In this document: positions 1 through 8,030 of the stretch, one piece after another
Numbering within the stretch: position 1 is the stretch's first letter
Layout of the letters: every line of letters starts with the position of its first letter
From: Methylobacterium gnaphalii
Lineage (GTDB): Bacteria > Pseudomonadota > Alphaproteobacteria > Rhizobiales > Beijerinckiaceae
DNA: 37,783 nt
Reading direction: 5' to 3'
Assembly: GCF_007992215.1 (NCBI RefSeq)
Contig: NZ_BJZV01000033.1
Span: forward strand, 1 to 37,783
Notes under the pieces: generated by a model
What the model was told of the DNA's origin: nothing
What the model saw: the letters and a program-made list of their open reading frames with translations, nothing else
The model's database searches: none
Position numbers and translations under genes: made by a program

Positions 1-92
1 TCGTTGAACCGGCTCGTGGACTCTTCGATCGGGTATCGGATGCCCACGGCTTTTGCAGGGGATAGCTCTGGCTATAATCGCCGTGAGCGGGA

Positions 93-355
93 TCATCGCA
101 ACACTGAGCGCTTTACGAACCTGATATCGGCAGCGATCGCCTTCAGGCGATCAGATTCGCGCTCCTTCCGCTCGCTGTAGCGACCGACGAGATAGTCGGC
201 CGCTCGCGAGTGAGGAGGGTGAACCTCATCAGCTCCTCGCAGACGCCGGCGACGCGCTCGTAGAGCAGCCCCGGCTTCATGCGACCATCGTCGTCGAACT
301 CCTTGTAGGCCATCGGCACCGACGACTGGTTCGGGATGGTGGTCATCCGCATGGG
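93..355 (-). pseudogene. arsH-like NADPH-dependent FMN reductase, decayed C-terminal fragment
   Basis: Only the C-terminal third of an ArsH-type flavoprotein is visible. Reading leftward from about 352, one frame gives MRMTTIPNQSSVP followed by KEFDDDGRMKP and EELMRFTLLTRE. These are signature ArsH stretches near the FMN site and C-terminus. Near 200-203 the frame breaks. The continuation (ADYLVGRYSERKE and on to the stop at 93) lies in another frame, consistent with loss of one base. No ArsH homology is visible upstream of 352, where the bestrophin gene soon begins on the other strand, so the N-terminal flavodoxin fold is gone. Intact ArsH proteins oxidise or reduce organoarsenicals and usually sit with arsenic genes; none are seen here. 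I am confident of the family and that this copy cannot make a working enzyme. Confidence 0.75.
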
Positions 356-521
356 TGGCGACGGGAGCGAAGGCGATGAGCGCAAAGAACTGGGTCCATA
401 AAGAGCAAGGTGACCAGCAGGTCGTGACGGTGGCAGTGGCGACGAACGGTAACCGCGCTTGGCTGTTCGGTAGATCCAGATGCATCTAGGTGCCGTCGAG
501 AGCATATTGAGCCGAGGCAGA

Positions 522-1403
522 ATGTTAGTCCGTAAACGACCGGGGCCGCTCGCCATTCTGTTCACTCTGCATGGGTCGATCTTGCCGCGGGTGGCGCTGA
601 AGATCGCCTTTGTCACGCTGGTAGCCTTCCTGGTTGTTGCAGCGGAAAGGCATTGGCCCGAAGTCTTGGGCTTGAATGCAGGCGTGGCGCCCTTCACGCT
701 GGTGGGGCTTGCGCTGTCGATTTTTCTCACCTTCCGAAACAGCGCTTGCTACGAGCGCTGGTGGGAGGCCCGGAAGCAATGGGGCCTCCTCATTGTCGCG
801 TCGCGTGGCCTCGTTCGCACAAGCTTGGCGCTTTTACCTGGAGCCGAGCACGAAGTCCGACGGCGTCGAATATTGCTCCGCTTGGTCGGCTTCGCCCACG
901 CCCTGCATGCCTCGCTTCGCTCTACAGATCCCTCGGCCGCACTGGCAGCCTGGCTGCCTGAGGAAGAATTCCGATCCCTGTCGCAACGCGCTGATGCGGC
1001 TGATTCAGCACTGCGCTTTATCGCTATCGACCTCAGCGAGGCTTATCGGATCGGCGCCCTGAGCGATGTGCTCTACAACCTCTTCGAGACAAAGCTTGAT
1101 GCGCTGTCGCAGATTCAGGCAGCCTGTGAGCGCACAAAGAACACGCCGCTTCCGTTCGCCTACACGCTTCTGATCTACCGCACTTCGTGGCTCTACTGCA
1201 CGCTTCTTCCGTTCGGCCTCGCCTCTTCTTTAGGTTGGACGACGCCGCTTGTGACAGCACTCGTTGCCTACACGTTCTTCGGTCTCGATGCGTTGGGTGA
1301 CGAACTAGAGGAACCATTCGGGTTGGAGACGAACGATCTGCCTCTCGATGAGATTTTGCAGAGTATTGATAGCGTTATTTTAGATGCTCTTGGCGAAATG
1401 TAG
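522..1403 (+). CDS. Bestrophin-family (UPF0187/YneE) chloride-channel-like membrane protein
   Basis: About 293 residues. The family motif FRNSACYERWWEARKQWG follows the second hydrophobic segment. The conserved C-terminal block has ERTKNTPLPFAYTLLIYRTSWLY, then a membrane pair and a GDELEEPFG...NDLPLD stretch. Bacterial bestrophin homologues are pentameric inner-membrane ion channels; which ion passes here is not known. I chose the ATG at 522 because GAGG lies about five bases upstream and the resulting start (MLVRKRPGP...GSILPR) matches the family. An in-frame ATG at 480 would add 14 residues and has no clear ribosome site. The gene stands alone, between the arsH remnant and a convergent DUF72 gene. 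Confidence 0.85.
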   Translation: MLVRKRPGPLAILFTLHGSILPRVALKIAFVTLVAFLVVAAERHWPEVLGLNAGVAPFTLVGLALSIFLTFRNSACYERWWEARKQWGLLIVASRGLVRTSLALLPGAEHEVRRRRILLRLVGFAHALHASLRSTDPSAALAAWLPEEEFRSLSQRADAADSALRFIAIDLSEAYRIGALSDVLYNLFETKLDALSQIQAACERTKNTPLPFAYTLLIYRTSWLYCTLLPFGLASSLGWTTPLVTALVAYTFFGLDALGDELEEPFGLETNDLPLDEILQSIDSVILDALGEM

Positions 1404-1715
1404 CCACCGTCGGTTTCGCCTATTTGATTGGTGCGATCCGCTGATCGGCGCCAGGCTCTCGTTGTTCAATAAGACCGTCTATACGGTCTTAGCACCTCCG
1501 ATTGTGGTCGCGGGCATTTTGAGCGCGCTCGGTCCCTGGCTTGGTAATTCCAGGATTCCGCAAGCCATCGCTGCATCACATTCCGGGGGACTCAGCCGAG
1601 TTGTCGATGAATTCAAATTGATCTCGGCTTATCGACTTGATGGGTCTCTTGTATTTTGAGGTCATATTACTGATAAAATTCGTCTATTAACCTTCATAAT
1701 CAATGGAAACGCGTA
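1404..1715. other. Intergenic region between convergent genes
   Basis: This lies between the stops of the bestrophin and DUF72 genes. It holds a perfect 8-bp inverted repeat with a 4-base loop at 1471-1490 and is AT-rich from about 1660 to 1715. A 91-codon open frame across it (1384-1659) overlaps the bestrophin end, has no recognisable domain and is probably chance. Confidence 0.45.
1471..1490. terminator. Hairpin downstream of bestrophin gene, possible terminator
   Basis: AAGACCGT and ACGGTCTT are perfect complements around the loop CTAT, 67 bases after the bestrophin stop. There is no T-run after it on either strand, so intrinsic termination is uncertain. It could equally be a protein-binding palindrome. 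Confidence 0.35.
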
Positions 1716-2480
1716 TTAAACCCATCTGCGCGTCACTCGCTGCAAACGTTCGCACGTCGAGAGTGCATCGCCTGCAGCGGCATAGTTCGCCGTGTTGTCG
1801 AAGATACACCAGTTTGGCAGCCCATCCCTTGCTTCAGCAGAAAGGCGCCGCGCTAACGCGTCGAGCGCATCTGGGCTGTAGGGCGAGTAGTAGATCTTCG
1901 GAGAGCCGTGCAGTCGATAATAGGATAAGCCTCGCCAACCACCTGGCTCGCTCGCTTCAGGCACTGGGGCCGGATCAGCCGCGACACGGGCAATGCGCAG
2001 GTCCGCCAGTAGCGCGTCGACGCTGGGTGCGAACCAACTCGGATGCCGCGGTTCACAGACGACGTTTGCTAAGGCAGCGCGCCTGAGGAGCTCCAGGAAC
2101 TTGCCAGTCGTGTTGGTCTGAAAGACGAGCGAGGGCGGCAGTTGCAGGAGAAGTATGCCGAGTTTTTGCTCGAGCCCAGAAACCTCTTCAAGAAATCGCT
2201 TGAGCAACTCGTCTGCGTTCTCGAGGAGCCGCTCATGTGTGATCGAGCGCGGAATCTTCACCGCAAAGCGGAACTGCTCTGGCACGGACGCGGCCCATCG
2301 CGCGTAGGTCGTAACGCGATGCGGCCGATAAAATGAAGTGTTGATTTCGACGGCGTTGAAGCGCTGTGCATAGCGTTCGAGATGGCTGCCCGAGCTTGGA
2401 AACTGATCTGTGTAAGCTTTCGGAATGCTCCACCCGGCTGTTCCGATAGCGGTGACGTTCTCCAGGTCCATCGTTCTCAT
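1716..2480 (-). CDS. DUF72 (YecE-like) family protein
   Basis: About 254 residues with the DUF72 landmarks: an N-terminal GTAGWSIP, then ERYAQRFNAVEINTSFYRPH, RFAVKIPRSITHERLL, LLQLPPSL, and a C-terminal YYRLHGSP...YYSPY with CIFDNTANYAA. The fold is a TIM barrel, and biochemical function in the family is not established. The reading frame extends open to 2786, but that extension overlaps the NUDIX remnant on the other strand and is arginine-rich shadow sequence. I take the start as the ATG at 2480, or 2471 three codons later. Neither has a strong Shine-Dalgarno sequence. Confidence 0.85.
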   Translation of the reverse strand: MRTMDLENVTAIGTAGWSIPKAYTDQFPSSGSHLERYAQRFNAVEINTSFYRPHRVTTYARWAASVPEQFRFAVKIPRSITHERLLENADELLKRFLEEVSGLEQKLGILLLQLPPSLVFQTNTTGKFLELLRRAALANVVCEPRHPSWFAPSVDALLADLRIARVAADPAPVPEASEPGGWRGLSYYRLHGSPKIYYSPYSPDALDALARRLSAEARDGLPNWCIFDNTANYAAAGDALSTCERLQRVTRRWV

Positions 2481-2509
2481 CACATGGAGGACTGTAAGGG
2501 TCGTTGTAG

Positions 2510-2828
2510 CATCAATGCGAGGAAGCGACGGACCTGCGCTTGCACGACCTCGAACATGTCGGCACGACCTATTCCTGCGCGGGGATCTCGACCGAGCAGA
2601 TTCACGTGTTCCTGGCCCCCCTACCATGACACCGACCGCGAAGCCTCGGGCGGCGCCGCCGAGGGCGAGCACGAGAATATCAAGTTGGTGGAGATGCCTC
2701 TCGCTGACCTCGCCGGGATGGCCGCGACAGGGCAGCTGCGGGACTTGAAAACCCTGGCCCTCGTCCTGACCCTCCAGGCACGGCATGGGCGCCTCTTTAC
2801 CTCCGACGGACGGTCCGAAATCGACTGA
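2510..2828 (+). pseudogene. NUDIX hydrolase, truncated and frameshifted C-terminal part
   Basis: From 2516 one frame gives CEEATDLRLHDLEHVG, then TTYSCAGISTEQIHVFLAP. The next frame continues PYHDTDREASGG and EHENIKLVEMPLADL, then GQLRDLKTLALVLTLQ to the stop at 2826-2828. This is the typical second half of ADP-ribose/GDP-mannose pyrophosphatase-type NUDIX proteins. The frames join if one base is removed from the run of six C at 2616-2621. The catalytic NUDIX box is almost wholly missing: only its final EE survives, and a TAG lies just upstream in frame (2507-2509). It therefore cannot be active even if the C-run change is a sequencing error. Confidence 0.7.
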
Positions 2829-2849
2829 CGCACATCCGGCGCCTAATAG

Positions 2850-3126
2850 CGCTGGCCCAGGGCGAGCGGGCGTTGGCCCCTCTGGCCTCCGTCGCCGCGA
2901 GTTCGGCGCCAGGGGCCTGCTCGTTCAGAAAGGGGGGCCATCGCAGTCAGGAACCGCTCCGGCACCTGCAACTAGGAAACCTGCGCGCAGCCGGGCAGGA
3001 TCGTGAAGCGATTGTCCGGTAGCTCAGCCGCAAGCTCCTACGAAATCGGCGGCGGCGCTTCGTCATGCTCGCCGACGAGCACCAGCACAGGCAGCCAGTC
3101 CATCTCGTCGTCATAGGAGCAGGATG
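2850..3126 (-). pseudogene. Alpha/beta-hydrolase, decayed C-terminal fragment
   Basis: Read leftward, one frame gives DWLPVLVLVGEHDEAPPP, a stop, ELAAELPDNRFTILPGCAQVS, a second stop, then LQVPERFLTAMAP. The frame then shifts to FLNEQAPGAELAA. The G-x-H-D stretch and the late PGCAQ (usually PGAAH) are the acid and histidine regions of 3-oxoadipate-enol-lactonase-like hydrolases. Here the expected catalytic histidine is replaced by glutamine. TAG codons lie at 3038-3040 and 2972-2974, and the frameshift is in a run of six G at 2932-2937. The N-terminal half with the nucleophile is not seen. A long-dead gene. Confidence 0.65.
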
Positions 3127-3203
3127 CGCCAAGGATACCTCGGCAGAGCTCGTGGGTGCAGAAGACACTCCCTTACCAGACAGGCTGCTCTTCTAGGACT
3201 TCG
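3127..3203 (+). repeat. 77-bp interspersed element, copy R1
   Basis: It starts CGCCAAGGAT and ends TTCTAGGACTTCG. It aligns without gaps to three other elements of exactly 77 bp at 9239, 19332 and 23616, all on the same strand. Shared positions are concentrated at the two ends and around a central AGAAGAC/ATAAGGC block. This copy sits between the dead hydrolase and the transporter gene. It lacks the tRNA-bearing downstream part found after R2 and R4. Confidence 0.7.
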
Positions 3204-3343
3204 ATGTGGCCTCACCCGACATCCGACAAGCTCTCGAACGTTGTCGGACTGGTTAGTTATTTCGCGGATATGACGTTGCGCTCCGTTGATGCCAACATTC
3301 CGCGCGCGAGCTACTCATCCATTCTGATCGAGGCGCTCGATCT

Positions 3344-4399
3344 TCACTGCGCCAGCGTGCGGAGCTCGCCACGAGCGAGACCAATCAAGGTCCGAGCTAG
3401 CAACGAGGCGATGACCAGCGTCGTAAGCATCAACAGGCTAAGCGCGAGAGCATCGGTTGCTGGTCCCGGCTGGACCGTCGCGACGCGCAAGGCCGCAACG
3501 GTCACTGCAGCGAGGGGAAAGCTCACGCCCCACCATGACACGCGAAACGGACATGCCCGACTAAAAAGAGCGAGCTTCGGCAGCAACACAGCAAGCAGGA
3601 ACAGAGCAATCGCGAAGAGCGACTCCGCAAAGAGATCGATCACGCCCGTCGTCGCCACATAGGCCGAGAACCCGACCGCGAAGGGCGCCAGCAGAATCAA
3701 AAGCGACGGCTGCAATGCGGCCGGCAGCGGAGTCTCGAACAGAAGGCGCGATAAGATCAGCGTGAACAAGGGCAACGCGAAGAACAACCCCACTGCCAGC
3801 CCGAAGACCATGACGCCCTGCATCGGCGGTAGACCGAGCACGGGAAGGGCTAGCGGCACGTCCAGGAGGCCGACCACCGGCACGATCCAGGCCGGCGTCG
3901 CATGCGCGACCTGCTGCCGATCGCTGAGCCAGCGGCTCATGATCAGCCACGCGAACAAAGTCATGCCACAGGCCCCGACGATCCACGACACGCGCGCCAC
4001 GGCGAGGCTCAGGGGTGCTAGCGGGATCGGCAGCAAAAGCAGGCTGATCAGCGGAGTGCCGAACAGGTTGCCGGCGATGGGGTGCCGAAACTCAACTCGC
4101 ACAGCTTGCGGGGCGATGCAGGCTTTCGCAACGTAACCCGCCGCGATGGCGACAAAGGCGACACTGGCGATGACGCCGACGGAGGGGCCGATCCAGGCTG
4201 GTGCTCCGTATCGGGCATGCGCCAATGCCCAAGCGACGCTCAGCCCCGTCAGACCCATCACCGCCGCGAACAGGCCGACAGGCAGGGCTTCGACCTGCCG
4301 CCACCCTCCCGGTGGCAGTGCTTGGTCCGAGCTTCGATGGGCGGTCAGAACAGCTTCGGAGGCCGATGTGCCCGGTTCATCCTGAACGACCTGCAGCAT
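3344..4399 (-). CDS. SLAC1/TehA (TDT) family transporter
   Basis: About 351 residues, with an N-terminal cytoplasmic stretch of ~45 residues and then about ten hydrophobic segments. The pattern (SLPVG-like entry EALPVGLFAAVMGLTGLSVAW, then GTPLISLLLLPIPLAPLS and FRVSWWGVSFPLAAV) is that of the tellurite-resistance/dicarboxylate transporter family, which includes the SLAC1 anion channels. WWGVSFPL is the recurrent C-terminal motif. Substrate cannot be told from sequence; candidates are anions, sulfite and dicarboxylates. The start is the ATG at 4399, with GAGAGG eight bases upstream; the frame is open further to 4444. It may be cotranscribed with the dehydrogenase genes to its right, whose last gene ends 53 bases upstream. 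Confidence 0.85.
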   Translation of the reverse strand: MLQVVQDEPGTSASEAVLTAHRSSDQALPPGGWRQVEALPVGLFAAVMGLTGLSVAWALAHARYGAPAWIGPSVGVIASVAFVAIAAGYVAKACIAPQAVRVEFRHPIAGNLFGTPLISLLLLPIPLAPLSLAVARVSWIVGACGMTLFAWLIMSRWLSDRQQVAHATPAWIVPVVGLLDVPLALPVLGLPPMQGVMVFGLAVGLFFALPLFTLILSRLLFETPLPAALQPSLLILLAPFAVGFSAYVATTGVIDLFAESLFAIALFLLAVLLPKLALFSRACPFRVSWWGVSFPLAAVTVAALRVATVQPGPATDALALSLLMLTTLVIASLLARTLIGLARGELRTLAQ

Positions 4400-4452
4400 C
4401 GTCAATTTCCTCTCCCGACGGCATCGGATGTTACCTCGTCTCACTCAAGACC

Positions 4453-5233
4453 TTAGCGGCCGGCTGGCACGCGATGGAAGAGGTTCGGACCGAGGCGAAA
4501 CCGGGCTGCCTCGACGGCTTGCCAGTCGGCGATATCCGGCAGCGAACAGATCGTGACGGTCTCGCCCGCGTCGAGACCGGCGAAGGCCGCCGCCACGAGA
4601 TCGCCGGCCTCCATGATCATCTCCGGCGGAATCTGCCCGATATCCGCGCCTACCCTGTCGAAGAACTCGGTGCGGGTGACGCCTGGCAGCAATGCCTGGA
4701 GCCGCACGCCCTTGCCGCCGATCTCGGCCGCGAGACCCTGCGTCAGCGCGAGGACGAAGGCCTTCTGCGCGGCATAGCCGGCGTTGAAGCGCTCCGGGAT
4801 GAGAGCGACGGCCGAGGAGACATTGACGATGGCTCCGCCTCCCCGGCCGACGAAGGCTCTCGCCGCCGCGAAGGTCAGAGTCTGCAACGCCCGGACGTTA
4901 AGATCGAGCATCCCGTCGTAGAGCTCCGCCGGACTGTCGAGGGACGGCCCCAGAGGGCCAAGCCCGGCGCAATTCACGAGGAGCCCGAGGCCCGCATCGG
5001 TGGCGACGCGATCCCGGACCAGTGCGAGGTCCGCCGGCCGCGTCAGGTCGGCGGCCATGACCTCGACGGTCATGCCGGTCTCCCGGCCGATGCGGTCGGC
5101 GGCCGCCTGGAGGCGGGCGGCATCGCGGGCGACGAGGATGAGGCCGTGACCCCGGACGGCCAGTTGCTCGGCATAGGCCGCGCCGATCCCCGAGGAGGCG
5201 CCTGTTACGAGCGCGTGGCTGTGTGCTGTGTCA
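4453..5233 (-). pseudogene. Short-chain dehydrogenase/reductase, frameshifted near the start
   Basis: The body is a normal classical SDR. It has the cofactor motif ALVTGASSGIGAAYAEQ, then LVNCAG, IVNVSS, the catalytic YAAQK and a C-terminal PGVTRTEFF. The expected ATG is at 5231-5233, placed 14 bases after the stop of the molybdopterin subunit gene behind GAAGGA. Reading from it gives MTQHTATRS and a stop. The SDR frame is entered only by removing two bases within the CACACA tract just after the start (about 5217-5224), which would give MTQHSHALVTG. The only in-frame ATG downstream is at 5073, and it would lose the whole nucleotide-binding motif. Either a real 2-bp insertion has killed it, or the assembly has a dinucleotide error. 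It would otherwise be the third gene of the dehydrogenase operon. Confidence 0.75.
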
Positions 5234-5247
5234 TGGCGGATCCTTCG

Positions 5248-7470
5248 TCAGACGCCGGAGAGCTTGGTGTTGGCGACCGGCAGCGCGCGGATCCGCTGGC
5301 CGGTGAGCGCCGCGATTGCGTTGAGGACGGCCGGCGGCACGCCCGGCAGTCCCGGCTCGCCGACCCCGCCCATTGGCGCGCCGCTCTCGACGATGCGCAC
5401 ATGGACCTTCGGCATGTGCTCCCGGCGCAGGACCGGATAGGTGTCGTAGTTCTGCGATTGCCGCACGCCGTCGCGGTAGACAATCTGCTCGAACAGCACC
5501 GAGGACAGGCCGAGGGCCGCCGCCGATTCTACCTGCGCCTTCACGATGGCCGGGTTGACGATGCTGCCGGGGTCGAATGCGATCCAGAGGTTGTGGACTC
5601 GGGCCTCGCCGCCCTCCACCGAGACTTCCGCGATGGTCGCGGTCTCCGATCCGAAGGGCGAGGCCATGGCAAGTCCCCGGGCGCGCATCTCACCGTCAGT
5701 GCGGTAGGCACCGCGCTGCCAGCCGCCGGACATCTCTGCCACCGTCGTGAGCAGCGTCCGGTGCCGGTCGTTGCCCTGAAGGAGTGTCATGCGCAGCGCG
5801 AAAGGGTCCTGCCCGCCGGCCTGGGCAATCTCGTCCAGGAAGCTCTCGTAGAACGCGTCGTTCATCGAGTGCCCGACGGAGCGCCAGAAGGCGATGTTCA
5901 CCGGGTGGGCGACCTTCGTGAAGGTCATGCGCCGGTTCGGCACCGCATAGGGCTTCTCGACGATGCCCTCGACCGCCGAGGGGTCGACGGGGGTCTGCAT
6001 CATCATGCTGAAGTAGCGGCCGATCGGACCCTCGCCGACAGTGCGAACCTCGATCGCCGTCGGCTGGCCCGCTGCGTCGAGGGCCGCCCTGAAGCGGCTG
6101 AAGCTCAGGGGACGCACGGCGTCGCGGGCGAACTCCTCCTCCCGCGACCACAGCACCTTCACGGGGCGGCCGGTAGCCTTGGCAAGGAGGATTGCTTGCG
6201 GGAATGGGTTGCCCGCCTCGTAGGTGAAGTGGCGGCCGAAGAAGCCGCCGAGCATCGGCGAATGGATGCGGACCTGGGCCGGCTGCAACCCGGCGACCTT
6301 CGCTGAGACCGCCTGGAACACCTCAGGCATCTGGTTCGGGAGCCAGACGTCGAGGGTGCCGTCGCTGTCGAAGCGAGCAATGGCTGAGGGCGGCTCCAGC
6401 TGGGCGTGGGCGAGGTAGGGAGCCTCATAATCGGCCTCTACCACCTTGGAAGCCTTGGCGAAGGTCGCGGCCACGTCGCCCTGCTCCTCCGCCACGTGTC
6501 CCAGCTCGGTCGAGGTCTTGAGGGCTGCGAGCATGCCCTCGGACGAGAAGTCAGCCGCGACCGTGTCGATGCCGCTGGGCTTGGGCGCAGACCACTCGAC
6601 CTTGAGGGCCTCGACGGCCTTGCGCGCCCGCCACCAGCTGTCGGCGGCAACCGCCACCGCGCCTGGCAGGCGGTGCACCGAGTGGACACCCGGCATCGCC
6701 TTCACGTCATCTTCGTTGGCGAGGCTCGTGGGCTCCGTGCCGAGGCGCGGCGCGTGCTGCACGGCAGCGTAGAGCATCCCATCGACCTTCTGGTCGATAG
6801 CGTAGACCGCCCGGCCCGTGGACTTGTCCCGGACGTCGAGGCGGGGGACCGGCTGGCGGATGTAGCGGAAGGTCGCCGGGTCGCGCAGCGGAACGCTCTC
6901 GTTCGGCTTGAGCTTCAGGGCGTCGACGGCGAGGTTACCATAGGAGAGCGATCGGTTCGTGGCCGCGTGGAGCACCATCCCATCGCGGGTGGTGAGTTCG
7001 CCGTCCTGAACCTTGAGCCTGGCGGCCGCCGCGCGGATCATCAGGTCGCGGGCGGTCGCACCGAGGCGACGCATGGTCTCGTAGCTCGACCGGGTGGAGA
7101 AGCTGCCGCCGGTCATGCGGATGCCGTTGACGACGGCGTAGTCGGGGCCGGGCGGCGCACATTCCACGACGAAGCGAGAGGGCGGAACGTCGAGTTCCTC
7201 GCCGACGATCTGGGCCATGCCGGTGGCGATGCCCTGGCCGCCCTCCACGAAGGGGCTCAAGAGCTTGATGGTGCCGTCCGGGTGGATCTCCAGGAAGGCG
7301 GCCACCCGCGTTCCGGGCTTCGGCGCGAGGGCGCCCGCGCCCTCGGCGGGGCCCTGCGCCTCGGCGTGGGCCATGCGCGCCGGCAGGAGTGCACTGAGGA
7401 CGAGGGCGCCTCCCGCACCGGCGAGGAAGCGGCGGCGGGAGGGGGCTGCGGCACGGAGGAGTGGGTGCAT
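5248..7470 (-). CDS. Xanthine dehydrogenase-family molybdopterin-binding subunit (IorB-like), Tat-exported
   Basis: 740 residues. Residues 11-21 (SRRRFLAGAGG) followed by a hydrophobic stretch and AHA form a twin-arginine signal, so the enzyme is expected in the periplasm. Molybdenum-cofactor features include VEGGQGIATGMAQI, RMTGGSFSTRSS, SPMLGGFFGRHFTYE and the C-terminal GVGEPG, whose Glu (about residue 705) is the catalytic base of the family. The arrangement (one large subunit with duplicated N-terminal molybdopterin domain, plus a separate 2Fe-2S subunit) is that of isoquinoline 1-oxidoreductase and aldehyde dehydrogenases of that group. The substrate is not predictable. The start is at 7470 with GAGGAGC upstream, 10 bases after the small-subunit stop. 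No cytochrome c subunit gene, often present in such operons, is found nearby. Confidence 0.9.
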   Translation of the reverse strand: MHPLLRAAAPSRRRFLAGAGGALVLSALLPARMAHAEAQGPAEGAGALAPKPGTRVAAFLEIHPDGTIKLLSPFVEGGQGIATGMAQIVGEELDVPPSRFVVECAPPGPDYAVVNGIRMTGGSFSTRSSYETMRRLGATARDLMIRAAAARLKVQDGELTTRDGMVLHAATNRSLSYGNLAVDALKLKPNESVPLRDPATFRYIRQPVPRLDVRDKSTGRAVYAIDQKVDGMLYAAVQHAPRLGTEPTSLANEDDVKAMPGVHSVHRLPGAVAVAADSWWRARKAVEALKVEWSAPKPSGIDTVAADFSSEGMLAALKTSTELGHVAEEQGDVAATFAKASKVVEADYEAPYLAHAQLEPPSAIARFDSDGTLDVWLPNQMPEVFQAVSAKVAGLQPAQVRIHSPMLGGFFGRHFTYEAGNPFPQAILLAKATGRPVKVLWSREEEFARDAVRPLSFSRFRAALDAAGQPTAIEVRTVGEGPIGRYFSMMMQTPVDPSAVEGIVEKPYAVPNRRMTFTKVAHPVNIAFWRSVGHSMNDAFYESFLDEIAQAGGQDPFALRMTLLQGNDRHRTLLTTVAEMSGGWQRGAYRTDGEMRARGLAMASPFGSETATIAEVSVEGGEARVHNLWIAFDPGSIVNPAIVKAQVESAAALGLSSVLFEQIVYRDGVRQSQNYDTYPVLRREHMPKVHVRIVESGAPMGGVGEPGLPGVPPAVLNAIAALTGQRIRALPVANTKLSGV

Positions 7471-7480
7471 GGCAAGCTCC

Positions 7481-7927
7481 TCAGGCGGCGGCCTGCCGCA
7501 CGGCGGCGGCGATGGCGTTGTAGGTTCCGCAGCGGCAGAGATTCGTCATCGCCTCGGCAATGTCGCTGTCGCTCGGGTGCGGCGTCTGCCTGAGCAGGGC
7601 GGTGGCGGCCATGACCTGACCGGACTGGCAGTAGCCGCATTGCGGCACCTGCAGCGCCACCCAGGCCTCAACGACCTTCCGGCCGACCGCGTCCTGCTCG
7701 ATCGCCTCGATGGTGGTGACGGCTTGGGTGCCGACGCTCTCCAGGGGCACTTGGCAGGACCGCGTCGCCTGGCCGTCGAGATGGACGGTGCAGGCCCCGC
7801 ACTGGGCAATGCCGCAGCCGTATTTCGTCCCGGTCAGGCCGAGCGTGTCGCGCAGGACGAAGAGCAGCGGAGTATCGGGCTCGGCATCGACTGAATAATG
7901 GCGACCGTTGATTGTAAGGTTCACCAT
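7481..7927 (-). CDS. 2Fe-2S subunit of xanthine dehydrogenase-family enzyme (IorA-like)
   Basis: 148 residues with two iron-sulfur domains. A plant-type ferredoxin site has Cys38, Cys43, Cys46 and Cys58 (YGCGIAQCGACTVHLDG). An all-helical second domain has Cys97, Cys100, Cys131 and Cys133 (QCGYCQSGQ and NLCRCGTYNAI). All eight cluster ligands are present. It passes electrons from the molybdenum centre of the subunit encoded directly downstream. The start is the ATG at 7927 (MVNLTINGRHY), where the family normally begins; an upstream in-frame start at 7990 would add an unlikely 21-residue tail. It is the first gene of the leftward operon. Confidence 0.9.
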   Translation of the reverse strand: MVNLTINGRHYSVDAEPDTPLLFVLRDTLGLTGTKYGCGIAQCGACTVHLDGQATRSCQVPLESVGTQAVTTIEAIEQDAVGRKVVEAWVALQVPQCGYCQSGQVMAATALLRQTPHPSDSDIAEAMTNLCRCGTYNAIAAAVRQAAA

Positions 7928-8030
7928 GTCCGCGAACTCCCGCCAGTAAGCAGCCCCCAAGGTCATGCTTAAGCAGAGGTCTCGGAACAAACTACGTCAT
8001 AATTGCCACGTTTCCGGCCGTGTGGGCGGC

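Noticed and set aside
3156..3662. 168-codon plus-strand open frame
   Set aside because: Most of it is the opposite strand of the transporter gene, whose protein has clear membrane helices and a family motif; this frame has none.
4201..6306. 701-codon plus-strand open frame
   Set aside because: Antisense to the dehydrogenase and molybdopterin subunit genes; its arginine- and glycine-rich translation is typical of shadow frames in GC-rich DNA.
6406..7593. 395-codon plus-strand open frame
   Set aside because: Antisense to the molybdopterin subunit gene with no domain of its own.
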